This document shows positions 1 through 5,389 of a stretch of DNA of 7,286 nucleotides, piece after piece. The notes under the pieces were generated by a model. It had not been told where the DNA came from. It made no database searches and was given only the letters and a program-made list of their open reading frames with translations. Source of the stretch: CAZESH01 sp964514665 (GTDB taxonomy: Bacteria > Bacillota > Bacilli > Paenibacillales > KCTC-25726); assembly GCA_964514665.1 (NCBI GenBank), contig CAZESH010000228.1:1-7286 (forward strand), read 5' to 3'. Within the stretch, counting starts at the first letter, position 1; each line of letters begins with the position of its first letter. A program made the position numbers and the translations under genes.

Positions 1-349
1 ATGAAAGCATGATCATCGAACTGGCAACAGAGGTATGTTTCAGCGACTCCATCCAGAAGAGAAAATGCAAACCCAGAAACAATCCGGAAAGCACTAAATG
101 AAGCTTCCTTTTCACTCCCGTGAAAATGGGGCCAGCCGCCTTTTGCTTCCAGGAAATGAACGGAAGCAACAAGAAGACGGTGAACAAAAGCCTGTACATT
201 CCCATAACGGAAGCCGGAGCTGATGACCATTTAATCAGTATGGAGGACAGGGCTACGGAGAAAACCGCCGTCATTAATAAAATATAGGGATAAAAGGGGG
301 AAAGACCGGATGGTATCTTCCATTCCTGTGTGCGTATCTTTTGACTCAT
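1..349 (-). CDS. EamA/DMT-superfamily transporter, N-terminal part (runs off the left edge)
   Basis: The first 116 codons of an uninterrupted frame read from an ATG at 349-347 to the window edge, so the stop is not visible. The product begins MSQKIRTQEWKIP and is then strongly hydrophobic. I see membrane segments near residues 20-41 (with the motif SSILIKWSSAPASVMGMYR), 46-66 and 83-100, and the start of another at about 106. The stretch LFLGLHFLFWMESLKHTSVA (91-110) is the pattern seen at TM3-TM4 of EamA transporters, where a small-residue-rich loop precedes TM4. Full-length members have about 300 residues and 10 segments and export amino acids or other metabolites; the substrate here is unknown. 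The ATG overlaps the livF stop (TGATG) and has only a weak upstream purine stretch, so translation is probably coupled to livF. Its place in the liv operon suggests an amino acid or related exporter, which is inference. The family call is fairly sure, the substrate is not. Confidence 0.85.
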   Translation of the reverse strand, partial: MSQKIRTQEWKIPSGLSPFYPYILLMTAVFSVALSSILIKWSSAPASVMGMYRLLFTVFLLLPFISWKQKAAGPIFTGVKRKLHLVLSGLFLGLHFLFWMESLKHTSVASSMIMLS

Positions 350-1071
350 CAATGAACGCCCAAGTAAGCCTTGATCACATTGTCGTCGGCTAGCAGATTG
401 GCTGCTGAATCCTCCATCGTAATGGATCCGGTCTCCAGAACATAACCTCGGTGCGATAATTTCAGGGCTGCCTTGGCATTCTGTTCCACCAGCAAAATCG
501 TCGTTCCTTGCTGTTGATTAATCTCTTTGATAATCTTCATAATATCCATGACAATAATCGGAGCCAGCCCCATAGAGGGCTCGTCAAGCATCAGCAGTTT
601 GGGCTCCGATATCAACGCTCTGCCGATTGCCAGCATCTGCTGCTCCCCGCCGCTTAAGGTTCCCGCCATCTGCTTGCGGCGTTCAGCCAGGCGAGGGAAC
701 ATGTCAAAGATCATATCTATATTTTGCTTTAGCTTGCTCTTGTTTTTTTTCTTTGTAAAAAAACCAAGCTCAAGGTTTTCTGTAATCGTGAGATCTCCGA
801 ATACCCGCCGCCCTTCCGGCACATGAACGATACCCATTTCCACGATCACATGAGCTTCTTTTTTCGTAAGATCCTGCCCCATAAAAGAGATACTGCCTTC
901 TGCAGGTCGAATAAGGCCGGATATCGTTTTCAGAATGGTGCTTTTTCCCGCCCCGTTGGCACCCAGCAAAGCAACAATTTCCCCCTGCTTCACGGTAAAG
1001 CTTACGCCGCGAACAGCCTGTATTTTGCCATAAAAGGTTTCCATATTATTTACATCGAGAATGATGCTCAA
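349..1071 (-). CDS. livF: Branched-chain amino acid ABC transporter, ATP-binding protein LivF
   Basis: One of the two cytoplasmic ATPases that power LIV/HAAT-type amino acid uptake, acting as a partner of LivG on the LivH-LivM permease. At 240 residues it has normal family length. Walker A is GANGAGKST (37-45), followed by the LivF hallmark VPEGRRVF in the Q-loop region (84-91), the signature LSGGEQQ (139-145), and Walker B LLMLDEP (159-165) with catalytic Glu164. The H-loop position is Gln197 (LLVEQNA), which is usual for LivF rather than a defect. The start is TTG at 1071-1069, sharing TTGA with the livG stop. An AGGAGG at 1087-1082 lies 10 nt upstream, inside the livG coding end, so the two are translationally coupled. 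No in-frame ATG fits better. A lysine-rich patch (KKKNKSKLK, 107-115) is coded by A-rich homopolymer runs. The stop TGA overlaps the ATG of the next gene. Confidence 0.96.
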   Translation of the reverse strand: MSIILDVNNMETFYGKIQAVRGVSFTVKQGEIVALLGANGAGKSTILKTISGLIRPAEGSISFMGQDLTKKEAHVIVEMGIVHVPEGRRVFGDLTITENLELGFFTKKKNKSKLKQNIDMIFDMFPRLAERRKQMAGTLSGGEQQMLAIGRALISEPKLLMLDEPSMGLAPIIVMDIMKIIKEINQQQGTTILLVEQNAKAALKLSHRGYVLETGSITMEDSAANLLADDNVIKAYLGVH

Positions 1072-1847
1072 CTGGCTTCATCCTCCTCTTCTTTACCCAG
1101 GTAAGCCTCTATAACCTCCGGGTTATTCAATACATCCTGCGGCGTACCCTCCGCCAGCTTCTGTCCGTAATTCAGCACCAAAATGTGATCCGATACTTTA
1201 TTGATCAATCCCATATCATGCTCGATCAGAACAACCGGAATTTTATACGTTTCGCGGATTCGCCTGATAATATTGATCAAATCCTGTTTCTCACTGAAAT
1301 TAAATCCTGCCGCAGGTTCATCCAGAAAAAGTATTTTCGGTTGAATCGCCAGAGCCCGCGCAATCTCCAGATAACGCTGCGCCCCGTAAGGCAGATTTTT
1401 GGCAACCCGATGCGTATATTCCTCAATGCCAACAAAGCTGATACATTCTTCAGCCACCTGACGGATCAATTGCTCTTCCTTCTTTTGTGCAGGCGTGTGA
1501 AACAATGCTCCGAATACTCCCTGTTTTGTTCTTGAGTGCATCCCGGCCATTACGTTTTCCAGTACGGTCAGGTTAGGGAATACACGCAGGTTTTGGAACG
1601 TTCGGGCTATGCCCATCGTCGTAATTTGACTCGGCTTTTTCCCAACAATGTTAACCCCGTCAAAGATGATCTCTCCGCTTGTCGGTTTGTAAAAGCCGGT
1701 AATCATATTGAACAATGATGTTTTCCCCGCACCGTTCGGACCGATCACGCTCATCACCGTATCATCCGGAATGTTAAAAGTTAATTTATTGACGGCAATC
1801 AGTCCTCCGAATTGCAGATGCAAGTTCGAAATTTGTAATTTCGTCAT
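1068..1847 (-). CDS. livG: Branched-chain amino acid ABC transporter, ATP-binding protein LivG
   Basis: Second ATPase of the LIV importer. I choose the ATG at 1847-1845 (259 residues), 8 nt after GAGG at 1859-1856. A frame-extending GTG at 1856-1854 adds only MKK and lies inside that ribosome binding site. Numbered from the ATG: Walker A GPNGAGKT (36-43), Q-loop TFQNLRVF (83-90), signature LPYGAQR (152-158), Walker B ILFLDEP (172-178) with Glu177, and H-loop His210 in IEHDM. The long insert between Q-loop and signature (about 103-135) and the C-terminal NPEVIEAYLG are typical of LivG. The signature is LPYGAQR where I expect roughly LAYGQQR, and the D-loop is AAGFNF where AGLNP is common; both look like tolerated variants. 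The C-terminus is acidic (EEEDEAS). The gene starts 19 nt after livM and overlaps livF by 4 nt. Confidence 0.96.
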   Translation of the reverse strand: MTKLQISNLHLQFGGLIAVNKLTFNIPDDTVMSVIGPNGAGKTSLFNMITGFYKPTSGEIIFDGVNIVGKKPSQITTMGIARTFQNLRVFPNLTVLENVMAGMHSRTKQGVFGALFHTPAQKKEEQLIRQVAEECISFVGIEEYTHRVAKNLPYGAQRYLEIARALAIQPKILFLDEPAAGFNFSEKQDLINIIRRIRETYKIPVVLIEHDMGLINKVSDHILVLNYGQKLAEGTPQDVLNNPEVIEAYLGKEEEDEAS

Positions 1848-1866
1848 CTTCTTCACCTCAAATTCG

Positions 1867-2871
1867 TTACTCTTTGTTCCGCCTTTCCGGAACCAGCCCC
1901 TGAGGCCGGAAAATCATTAAAATGACCAGCGCAATCCCAAAAATCAAATATCTGTAATGATCAATATCAAAATTCAAATGTAGCAGTTCCTTGAGATCCC
2001 GCATCGATTCCGGCAGGACGATGACGATCACAGCCCCGATGACGATCCCGGAAATTCTCCCCAGCCCTCCGAGAATAACGGCCAGCAAAATCATAACCGA
2101 CTGCATAAAGCTAAAGCTTTCCGGTGCGATTGCCGTCATCTTTACTGCAAATATGGAGCCGGCCAACCCGCCGAACATGGCGCCGAGCGAATAAGCGGCC
2201 AGCTTGCTGCGCACCCGGTTAACCCCCATCGCTTCCGCAGCATCTTCATCTTCCCGGATGTAAGCCCAAGACCGCCCGATCCTGGACCTACTCAAACGTT
2301 TGGAAGCAATCATCGTAATTACTGCCAGGACAAGAATAGCCCAGTAGCAATACGTCAGATTATTGATCGTAATTCCCATAAACGTCGCGGGAGCCGGGAA
2401 TGGGCTGAGTACGCCGTAAATACCGGAAGCCCCGCCTGTAAACTCGAGATTTTTGGCAGAAATTTTAACAATTTCACCAAATCCAAGTGTAACAATCGCC
2501 AAATAATCACTGCGCAGCCGCAGTGTCGGCCCGCCGATCACAAAGCCTGACAGCGCCGCGAACAGGCCGCTTAACGCCAGAGCCAAAAAGAAATTCATGT
2601 TGAATTGCGTCAAAAAAATACCAGTGGTATACGCACCTACCGCAAAAAACGCGGAATATCCCAAATCAAGCAAGCCGCAATAACCAACAACAATATTCAG
2701 CCCTAATCCGAGCACGATATAGAAGACAACAAGAAAACCGACATCCAGCCAGTAAGGTCCGGAGAAGTAAGGGAGAAACAATGCAAGAATCAATAACACG
2801 GCCACCGCCAACGACTTTACATTGAATCGGGAGAGGCCTGCAACAACCCGTTTATGCGCCACGTTAGCCAT
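1867..2871 (-). CDS. livM: Branched-chain amino acid ABC transporter, permease LivM
   Basis: Membrane permease that pairs with LivH to form the substrate channel. It has 334 residues, with about 8-9 hydrophobic segments beginning at residue 19. Family marks are GLNIVVGYCGLLDLGYSAFF (57-76), the TGGASGI turn (145-151), the cytoplasmic coupling loop REDEDAAEAMGVN (206-218), which docks on the ATPases, the GGLAG segment (234-238), and the C-terminal FRPQGLVPER (321-330). The amino end (MANVAHKRVVAGLSRFNVKS) is short and basic, without the long extension of the E. coli protein. The ATG at 2871-2869 is preceded by AAAGGA at 2885-2880 with 8 nt spacing; that site lies in the last codons of livH, whose stop is only 3 nt away, so the pair should be co-translated. 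No defects were seen. Confidence 0.96.
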   Translation of the reverse strand: MANVAHKRVVAGLSRFNVKSLAVAVLLILALFLPYFSGPYWLDVGFLVVFYIVLGLGLNIVVGYCGLLDLGYSAFFAVGAYTTGIFLTQFNMNFFLALALSGLFAALSGFVIGGPTLRLRSDYLAIVTLGFGEIVKISAKNLEFTGGASGIYGVLSPFPAPATFMGITINNLTYCYWAILVLAVITMIASKRLSRSRIGRSWAYIREDEDAAEAMGVNRVRSKLAAYSLGAMFGGLAGSIFAVKMTAIAPESFSFMQSVMILLAVILGGLGRISGIVIGAVIVIVLPESMRDLKELLHLNFDIDHYRYLIFGIALVILMIFRPQGLVPERRNKE

Positions 2872-2874
2872 GAA

Positions 2875-3789
2875 CTACATCCTTTCCGTTACTTTTTGCC
2901 CTAAAATCCCTGTAGGTTTTACGACCAACAACACAATAAGAATCACAAATGCGAATACATCCTTCCATTCGCCGCCAAATTGATATGTGCCGACTGTTTC
3001 CAGCACACCCAGCACCATGCCTCCCAGCATCGCTCCGCGAATATTCCCTATACCGCCGATTACAGCGGCGGTAAACGCCTTAATTCCAAATACAAAGCCC
3101 ATCATAAACGTAATGCTTCCATAATAAGTGGCATTCATCATACCTGCGGCCGCAGCCAGAGAAGACCCGATGAAAAATGTCAACCCAATGACTTTCGTCA
3201 CATTGATGCCAACGAGACTGCATGCCGTTTGATCAATCGATATCGCCCGCATCGCCTTTCCGTAAATCGTCCGATGGACGAATAGCTGCAAACCAACCAT
3301 TAACAAAATCGAAAACACAATGATACCAATCTGACTGTACATTAATTTCGCGCCAAAGACCGAAAAGCCGTTAGTCGGCAAGGTAAGCGGCATAATATAC
3401 GGCTTGGCTCCATAGGCTGCCATTACGCCGTTCTCAAGCACCAGCGAAACCCCGACAGCGGTAATCAACACCGACAGTCGCGGCGCTTTGAGCAGCGGCC
3501 TGTAAGCAACCCTTTCAATCCCCATTCCCAAAAATCCGGTAACAACCATGGCGATCAGAAAGGCCGCTCCAATACCAAACAAACTCCCCTCTGTACCTGT
3601 CAGCTTGGCCAATACGGTATAGCCGGCAAATGCACCGAACATAAACAAATCGCCATGCGCAAAATTGAGCAGCTTGATAATTCCGTATACCATGGAATAG
3701 CCGAGAGCAATCAAGGAATAAAAAGAGCCTACAATCAGAGCATTAATCAACTGTTGGACAAAAATATCGGTTGTAAGTTGAAATCCCAT
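2875..3789 (-). CDS. livH: Branched-chain amino acid ABC transporter, permease LivH
   Basis: The other half of the membrane channel, 304 residues with about eight hydrophobic segments. The hallmark NFAHGDLFMFGAF is at 42-54. The coupling-loop region RAISIDQTACSLVGIN is at 181-196, KAFTAAVIGGIGNIRGAMLG at 238-257, and KPTGILG near the end at 291-297. All are diagnostic of LivH rather than LivM. The ATG at 3789-3787 follows GAGGGAG (3803-3797) with 7 nt spacing, a strong site in the livK-livH gap, so unlike the downstream genes it can be translated independently of its neighbour. The gene ends TERM-TAG, 3 nt before livM. Length and motifs are normal. Confidence 0.96.
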   Translation of the reverse strand: MGFQLTTDIFVQQLINALIVGSFYSLIALGYSMVYGIIKLLNFAHGDLFMFGAFAGYTVLAKLTGTEGSLFGIGAAFLIAMVVTGFLGMGIERVAYRPLLKAPRLSVLITAVGVSLVLENGVMAAYGAKPYIMPLTLPTNGFSVFGAKLMYSQIGIIVFSILLMVGLQLFVHRTIYGKAMRAISIDQTACSLVGINVTKVIGLTFFIGSSLAAAAGMMNATYYGSITFMMGFVFGIKAFTAAVIGGIGNIRGAMLGGMVLGVLETVGTYQFGGEWKDVFAFVILIVLLVVKPTGILGQKVTERM

Positions 3790-3813
3790 GGAACAGCTCC
3801 CTCTTTAAAATGA

Positions 3814-3840
3814 TGCGCGGTATTTGTGAGATACCGCGCA
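3814..3840 (-). terminator. Perfect 10-bp hairpin between livK and livH (partial terminator or mRNA-stabilising stem)
   Basis: TGCGCGGTAT (3814-3823) and ATACCGCGCA (3831-3840) are exact reverse complements around a 7-nt loop. In the operon direction the stem is followed by TCATTTTAAAG, which is only a weak U-run, so full termination is unlikely. The place is telling: it directly follows the binding-protein gene and precedes the permease genes, where many ABC operons carry a stem that protects the upstream message or attenuates read-through, giving more binding protein than membrane subunit. The stem is seen in the sequence; its function is inference. Confidence 0.7.
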
Positions 3841-3862
3841 TAGCCCGTTTTTAAAGTTCAGT

Positions 3863-5038
3863 TTACTTGGCCGGAACAAATTTTCCGTCATTGACTTGCA
3901 AGACAATGAAGTTGGATTGCTTCAAGGTTCCATTATCGCCGAACGATACTTGTCCGGAAAGCACTTTTAAATCCGTGTTCGCAAGCGCATCGGTAATCGC
4001 CTGCTTATCTGTTGAACCGGCCCGTTTGATCGCATCGGCCAGCACATAGATGCCGCTGTACTGCAAAGCAGAGTAAGGTCCCGGATCCTGACTGAATTTC
4101 GCTTTGTAATCATCTATGAATTTTTTGGCATCCGGCAAAAATTCCGCCGTAGGACTCGTCGTAATGAATGTTCCTTCCGCATTGTCTTTACCTGCGATTT
4201 CGACGAGTGTCTTGTCGTTCGCTCCATCGCCTACGCCAATGATCCCCGAAACTCCCTGCTGCTTGAATTGCTTGATAAATAATCCGCCGCCTTTGTAGTA
4301 AGCCGTCCAATAAGTTGCATCCGGTTTCGCTTGCTTAAGCTTCGATATCAGTGCGGAAAAGTCCGTCTCATCCGGATTCACCGCGTCAAACAGAACCACT
4401 TCTGCGCCGGCTTTTTCCACTTCCTTCTTCGTAATTTCCGCCAAATCCTTGGCAAAAGCGGAATTGTCATGGACAATCGCAATCCTCTTGCTCTTTTTCT
4501 GGTTTACCATGTAATCCGCTGCCATCCGACCCTGATGAACCGTAGTTCCGTTGATCATAAAAATCCCGGGGAAATGTTGATCGGCGATTTTCTGCGAATT
4601 CGCTGCTGTCACAACCATTGGAATGCCATTCTGATGATAAACGCCGGTCGCCGGGATCGCCGCTCCGGAGCAATATCCGCCCACAACCGCCGTTACGTCC
4701 TGAGAGACAAGCTTATTTGCTGCTGCCGTAGCCGTCTGCGGATCGCAAGCGTCATCCTGTGCGATCAGCTTGATTTTGTTGCCTAAAACCCCGCCTGCAT
4801 TGTTGATCTCTTCTGCCGCCAATTCAGCAGCCTGCTTCATGTCTTCCCCCATTTTTGCTTCGCTTCCGGTCAAAGCAAACATCATGCCCACGGAAATTTC
4901 CGGATTATCTGAAGCTGACTTACCAGAATCTGACTTTTCTGAACCCTTTGCAGTATCGTTTACATTCCCTCCACATGCTGAAAGCTCTAACAAAAGAATA
5001 AGAGCCACTATGGTTCCTGAGATTAATTTTCTTTTCAT
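3863..5038 (-). CDS. livK: Branched-chain amino acid ABC transporter, substrate-binding lipoprotein LivK
   Basis: Extracellular, membrane-anchored receptor that delivers substrate to LivHM; 391 residues from the chosen ATG at 5038-5036. The frame stays open a further 37 codons upstream, but that extension would bury the signal peptide. The chosen start gives MKRK, a hydrophobic core, and a lipobox LSAC with Cys22 as the lipidated residue. AGGAGG lies at 5054-5049. A Ser/Lys/Asp-rich linker (about 23-46) leads into a type I periplasmic-binding fold (Peripla_BP_6, about 47-385). The segment DDACDP (95-100) with GGYCSG (120-125) matches the place of the LivJ/LivK disulfide pair, here Cys98 and Cys123. 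Other conserved segments are RIAIVHDN (185-192), DFSALI (226-231) and the GVGDGAND loop (268-275). From memory of E. coli LivJ/K, the pocket Ser after the second Cys is kept but the later Thr and Glu contacts are not obvious, so leucine/isoleucine/valine specificity is likely but unproven. Confidence 0.93.
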   Translation of the reverse strand: MKRKLISGTIVALILLLELSACGGNVNDTAKGSEKSDSGKSASDNPEISVGMMFALTGSEAKMGEDMKQAAELAAEEINNAGGVLGNKIKLIAQDDACDPQTATAAANKLVSQDVTAVVGGYCSGAAIPATGVYHQNGIPMVVTAANSQKIADQHFPGIFMINGTTVHQGRMAADYMVNQKKSKRIAIVHDNSAFAKDLAEITKKEVEKAGAEVVLFDAVNPDETDFSALISKLKQAKPDATYWTAYYKGGGLFIKQFKQQGVSGIIGVGDGANDKTLVEIAGKDNAEGTFITTSPTAEFLPDAKKFIDDYKAKFSQDPGPYSALQYSGIYVLADAIKRAGSTDKQAITDALANTDLKVLSGQVSFGDNGTLKQSNFIVLQVNDGKFVPAK

Positions 5039-5048
5039 TGTACCCTTG

Positions 5049-5054
5049 CCTCCT
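5049..5054 (-). promoter_or_regulatory. Ribosome binding site of livK that fixes its start
   Basis: AGGAGG lies 10 nt before the ATG at 5038, with a second purine stretch AAGGG 4 nt before it. The upstream in-frame ATGs have no comparable signal next to a lipoprotein leader. This site is the main reason for the shorter livK. Confidence 0.8.
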
Positions 5055-5091
5055 GTGTATACAGTTGTTTTATTAAGTAAACAAATCTGAC

Positions 5092-5119
5092 ATAACACTT
5101 CTTCAACATTAAATTTCAA
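5092..5119 (-). promoter_or_regulatory. Candidate sigma-A promoter for livK
   Basis: TTGAAA (5119-5114) and TGTTAT (5097-5092) are separated by 16 bp and match the -35 and -10 consensus at 5/6 and 4/6 positions. Transcription would begin near 5085, giving a leader of about 47 nt. The -35 box lies inside the tandem repeat. A second, weaker possibility is GTGACA (5193-5188) with TAAGAT (5171-5166), also 16 bp apart. Neither is strong in such A+T-rich DNA. Confidence 0.35.
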
Positions 5120-5126
5120 CATTAAA
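5102..5126. repeat. Tandem direct repeat, two exact 12-bp units
   Basis: TTCAACATTAAA occurs at 5102-5113 and again at 5115-5126, one base apart, a 13-bp period. A related AACATCAAA is at 5171-5179. The repeats cover the candidate livK -35 box, so they are plausible binding sites for a regulator acting on the liv operon. The repeat is certain; the function is inference. Confidence 0.7.
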
Positions 5127-5156
5127 CGCTCAACCTTCCATTTTTTCATCCCCTTT

Positions 5157-5175
5157 ATGTTAAAAATCTTAACAT
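5157..5175. repeat. Inverted repeat ATGTTAA-N5-TTAACAT
   Basis: Two exact 7-bp arms (5157-5163 and 5169-5175) around AAATC form a 19-bp dyad upstream of livK. Its right arm overlaps the third AACAT-type half-site at 5171-5179, so the dyad and the tandem repeat may belong to one operator. It overlaps the weaker candidate livK -10 box. Confidence 0.55.
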
Positions 5176-5193
5176 CAAATCGAATGCTGTCAC

Positions 5194-5209
5194 TAATTAT
5201 ACATAATTA
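5194..5209. repeat. A+T-only palindrome TAATTAT-AC-ATAATTA
   Basis: Exact 7-bp arms with a 2-nt centre in the middle of the control region. In DNA this A+T-rich such dyads arise readily by chance. It overlaps the first of two TACATAATT copies. Confidence 0.4.
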
Positions 5210-5302
5210 TTTCATATATGTACATAATTTGTGTTTAAAATAATATTTTTTATTATTTTTTGTGCAATTTTATACATGTTTCGGGCTATCTAAATCTAAT
5301 TT

Positions 5303-5319
5303 ACAATCGTTATGATTGT
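5303..5319. promoter_or_regulatory. Candidate operator ACAATC-N5-GATTGT before the regulator gene
   Basis: A 17-bp dyad with exact 6-bp arms, about 70 bp before the regulator ATG. It abuts a weak plus-strand promoter candidate, TTGTGT (5316-5321) and TAAATT (5339-5344) with 17-bp spacing. The place suits autoregulation or a shared operator. No matching second copy was found near livK. Confidence 0.35.
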
Positions 5320-5378
5320 GTGAAGTTTCATTTCATGTTAAATTGAAGTATATAGATCTACAAATCAAACGTTGTTGC

Positions 5379-5382
5379 GAGG
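5379..5382 (+). promoter_or_regulatory. Ribosome binding site that sets the regulator start
   Basis: GAGG is followed after 7 nt by ATG at 5390. The frame can be extended to a TTG at 5372, but that codon lies just before this site and has no ribosome binding signal of its own, so the ATG is preferred. Confidence 0.7.
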
Positions 5383-5389
5383 TTTTACA

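Larger units (their letters stand above)
5039..5389. other. Divergent control region between livK and the regulator gene
   Basis: A stretch of 351 bases without a credible gene, strongly A+T-rich between about 5157 and 5280. It must hold the promoters of both the liv operon and the regulator. It contains the tandem repeat at 5102-5126, inverted repeats at 5157-5175, 5194-5209 and 5303-5319, an A+T-only dyad at 5237-5259 with a T5 loop, a 10-bp palindrome TATGTACATA at 5217-5226, and TACATAATT twice, 21 bp apart (5200-5208 and 5221-5229), about two helical turns. A scan for GG-N10-GC, the core of a sigma-54 promoter, gave nothing on either strand. No T-box or riboswitch-like fold was recognised. 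Confidence 0.75.

Noticed and set aside
1848..1856. GTG start of LivG
   Set aside because: The codon is part of the GAGGTG ribosome binding site of the ATG at 1847, and it adds only three residues.
4331..4786. 151-codon plus-strand frame within livK
   Set aside because: It is antisense to a well-conserved binding protein, and its composition (rich in Arg, His and Cys) is typical of shadow frames.
5128..5141. Possible minus-strand sigma-54 promoter near TGGAAGGTTGAGC
   Set aside because: The GG and GC are 8 rather than 10 bases apart, and the flanks do not match TGGCAC and TTGC.
5039..5149. N-terminal extension of LivK by 37 residues
   Set aside because: It would place a charged stretch before a clear lipoprotein signal peptide, and the internal ATG at 5038 has an AGGAGG site.
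5237..5259. 9-bp A+T-only hairpin with T5 loop as a terminator
   Set aside because: The stem has no G-C pairs and lies in a generally A+T-rich control region, so it is unlikely to be stable enough.
5372..5389. TTG start adding six residues to the regulator
   Set aside because: The ATG at 5390 has GAGG at a 7-nt spacing, while the TTG has no ribosome binding site.
5039..5389. CodY box, T-box leader or amino acid riboswitch
   Set aside because: No close match to AATTTTCNGAAAATT, no T-box motif and no terminator/antiterminator pair was seen by eye.
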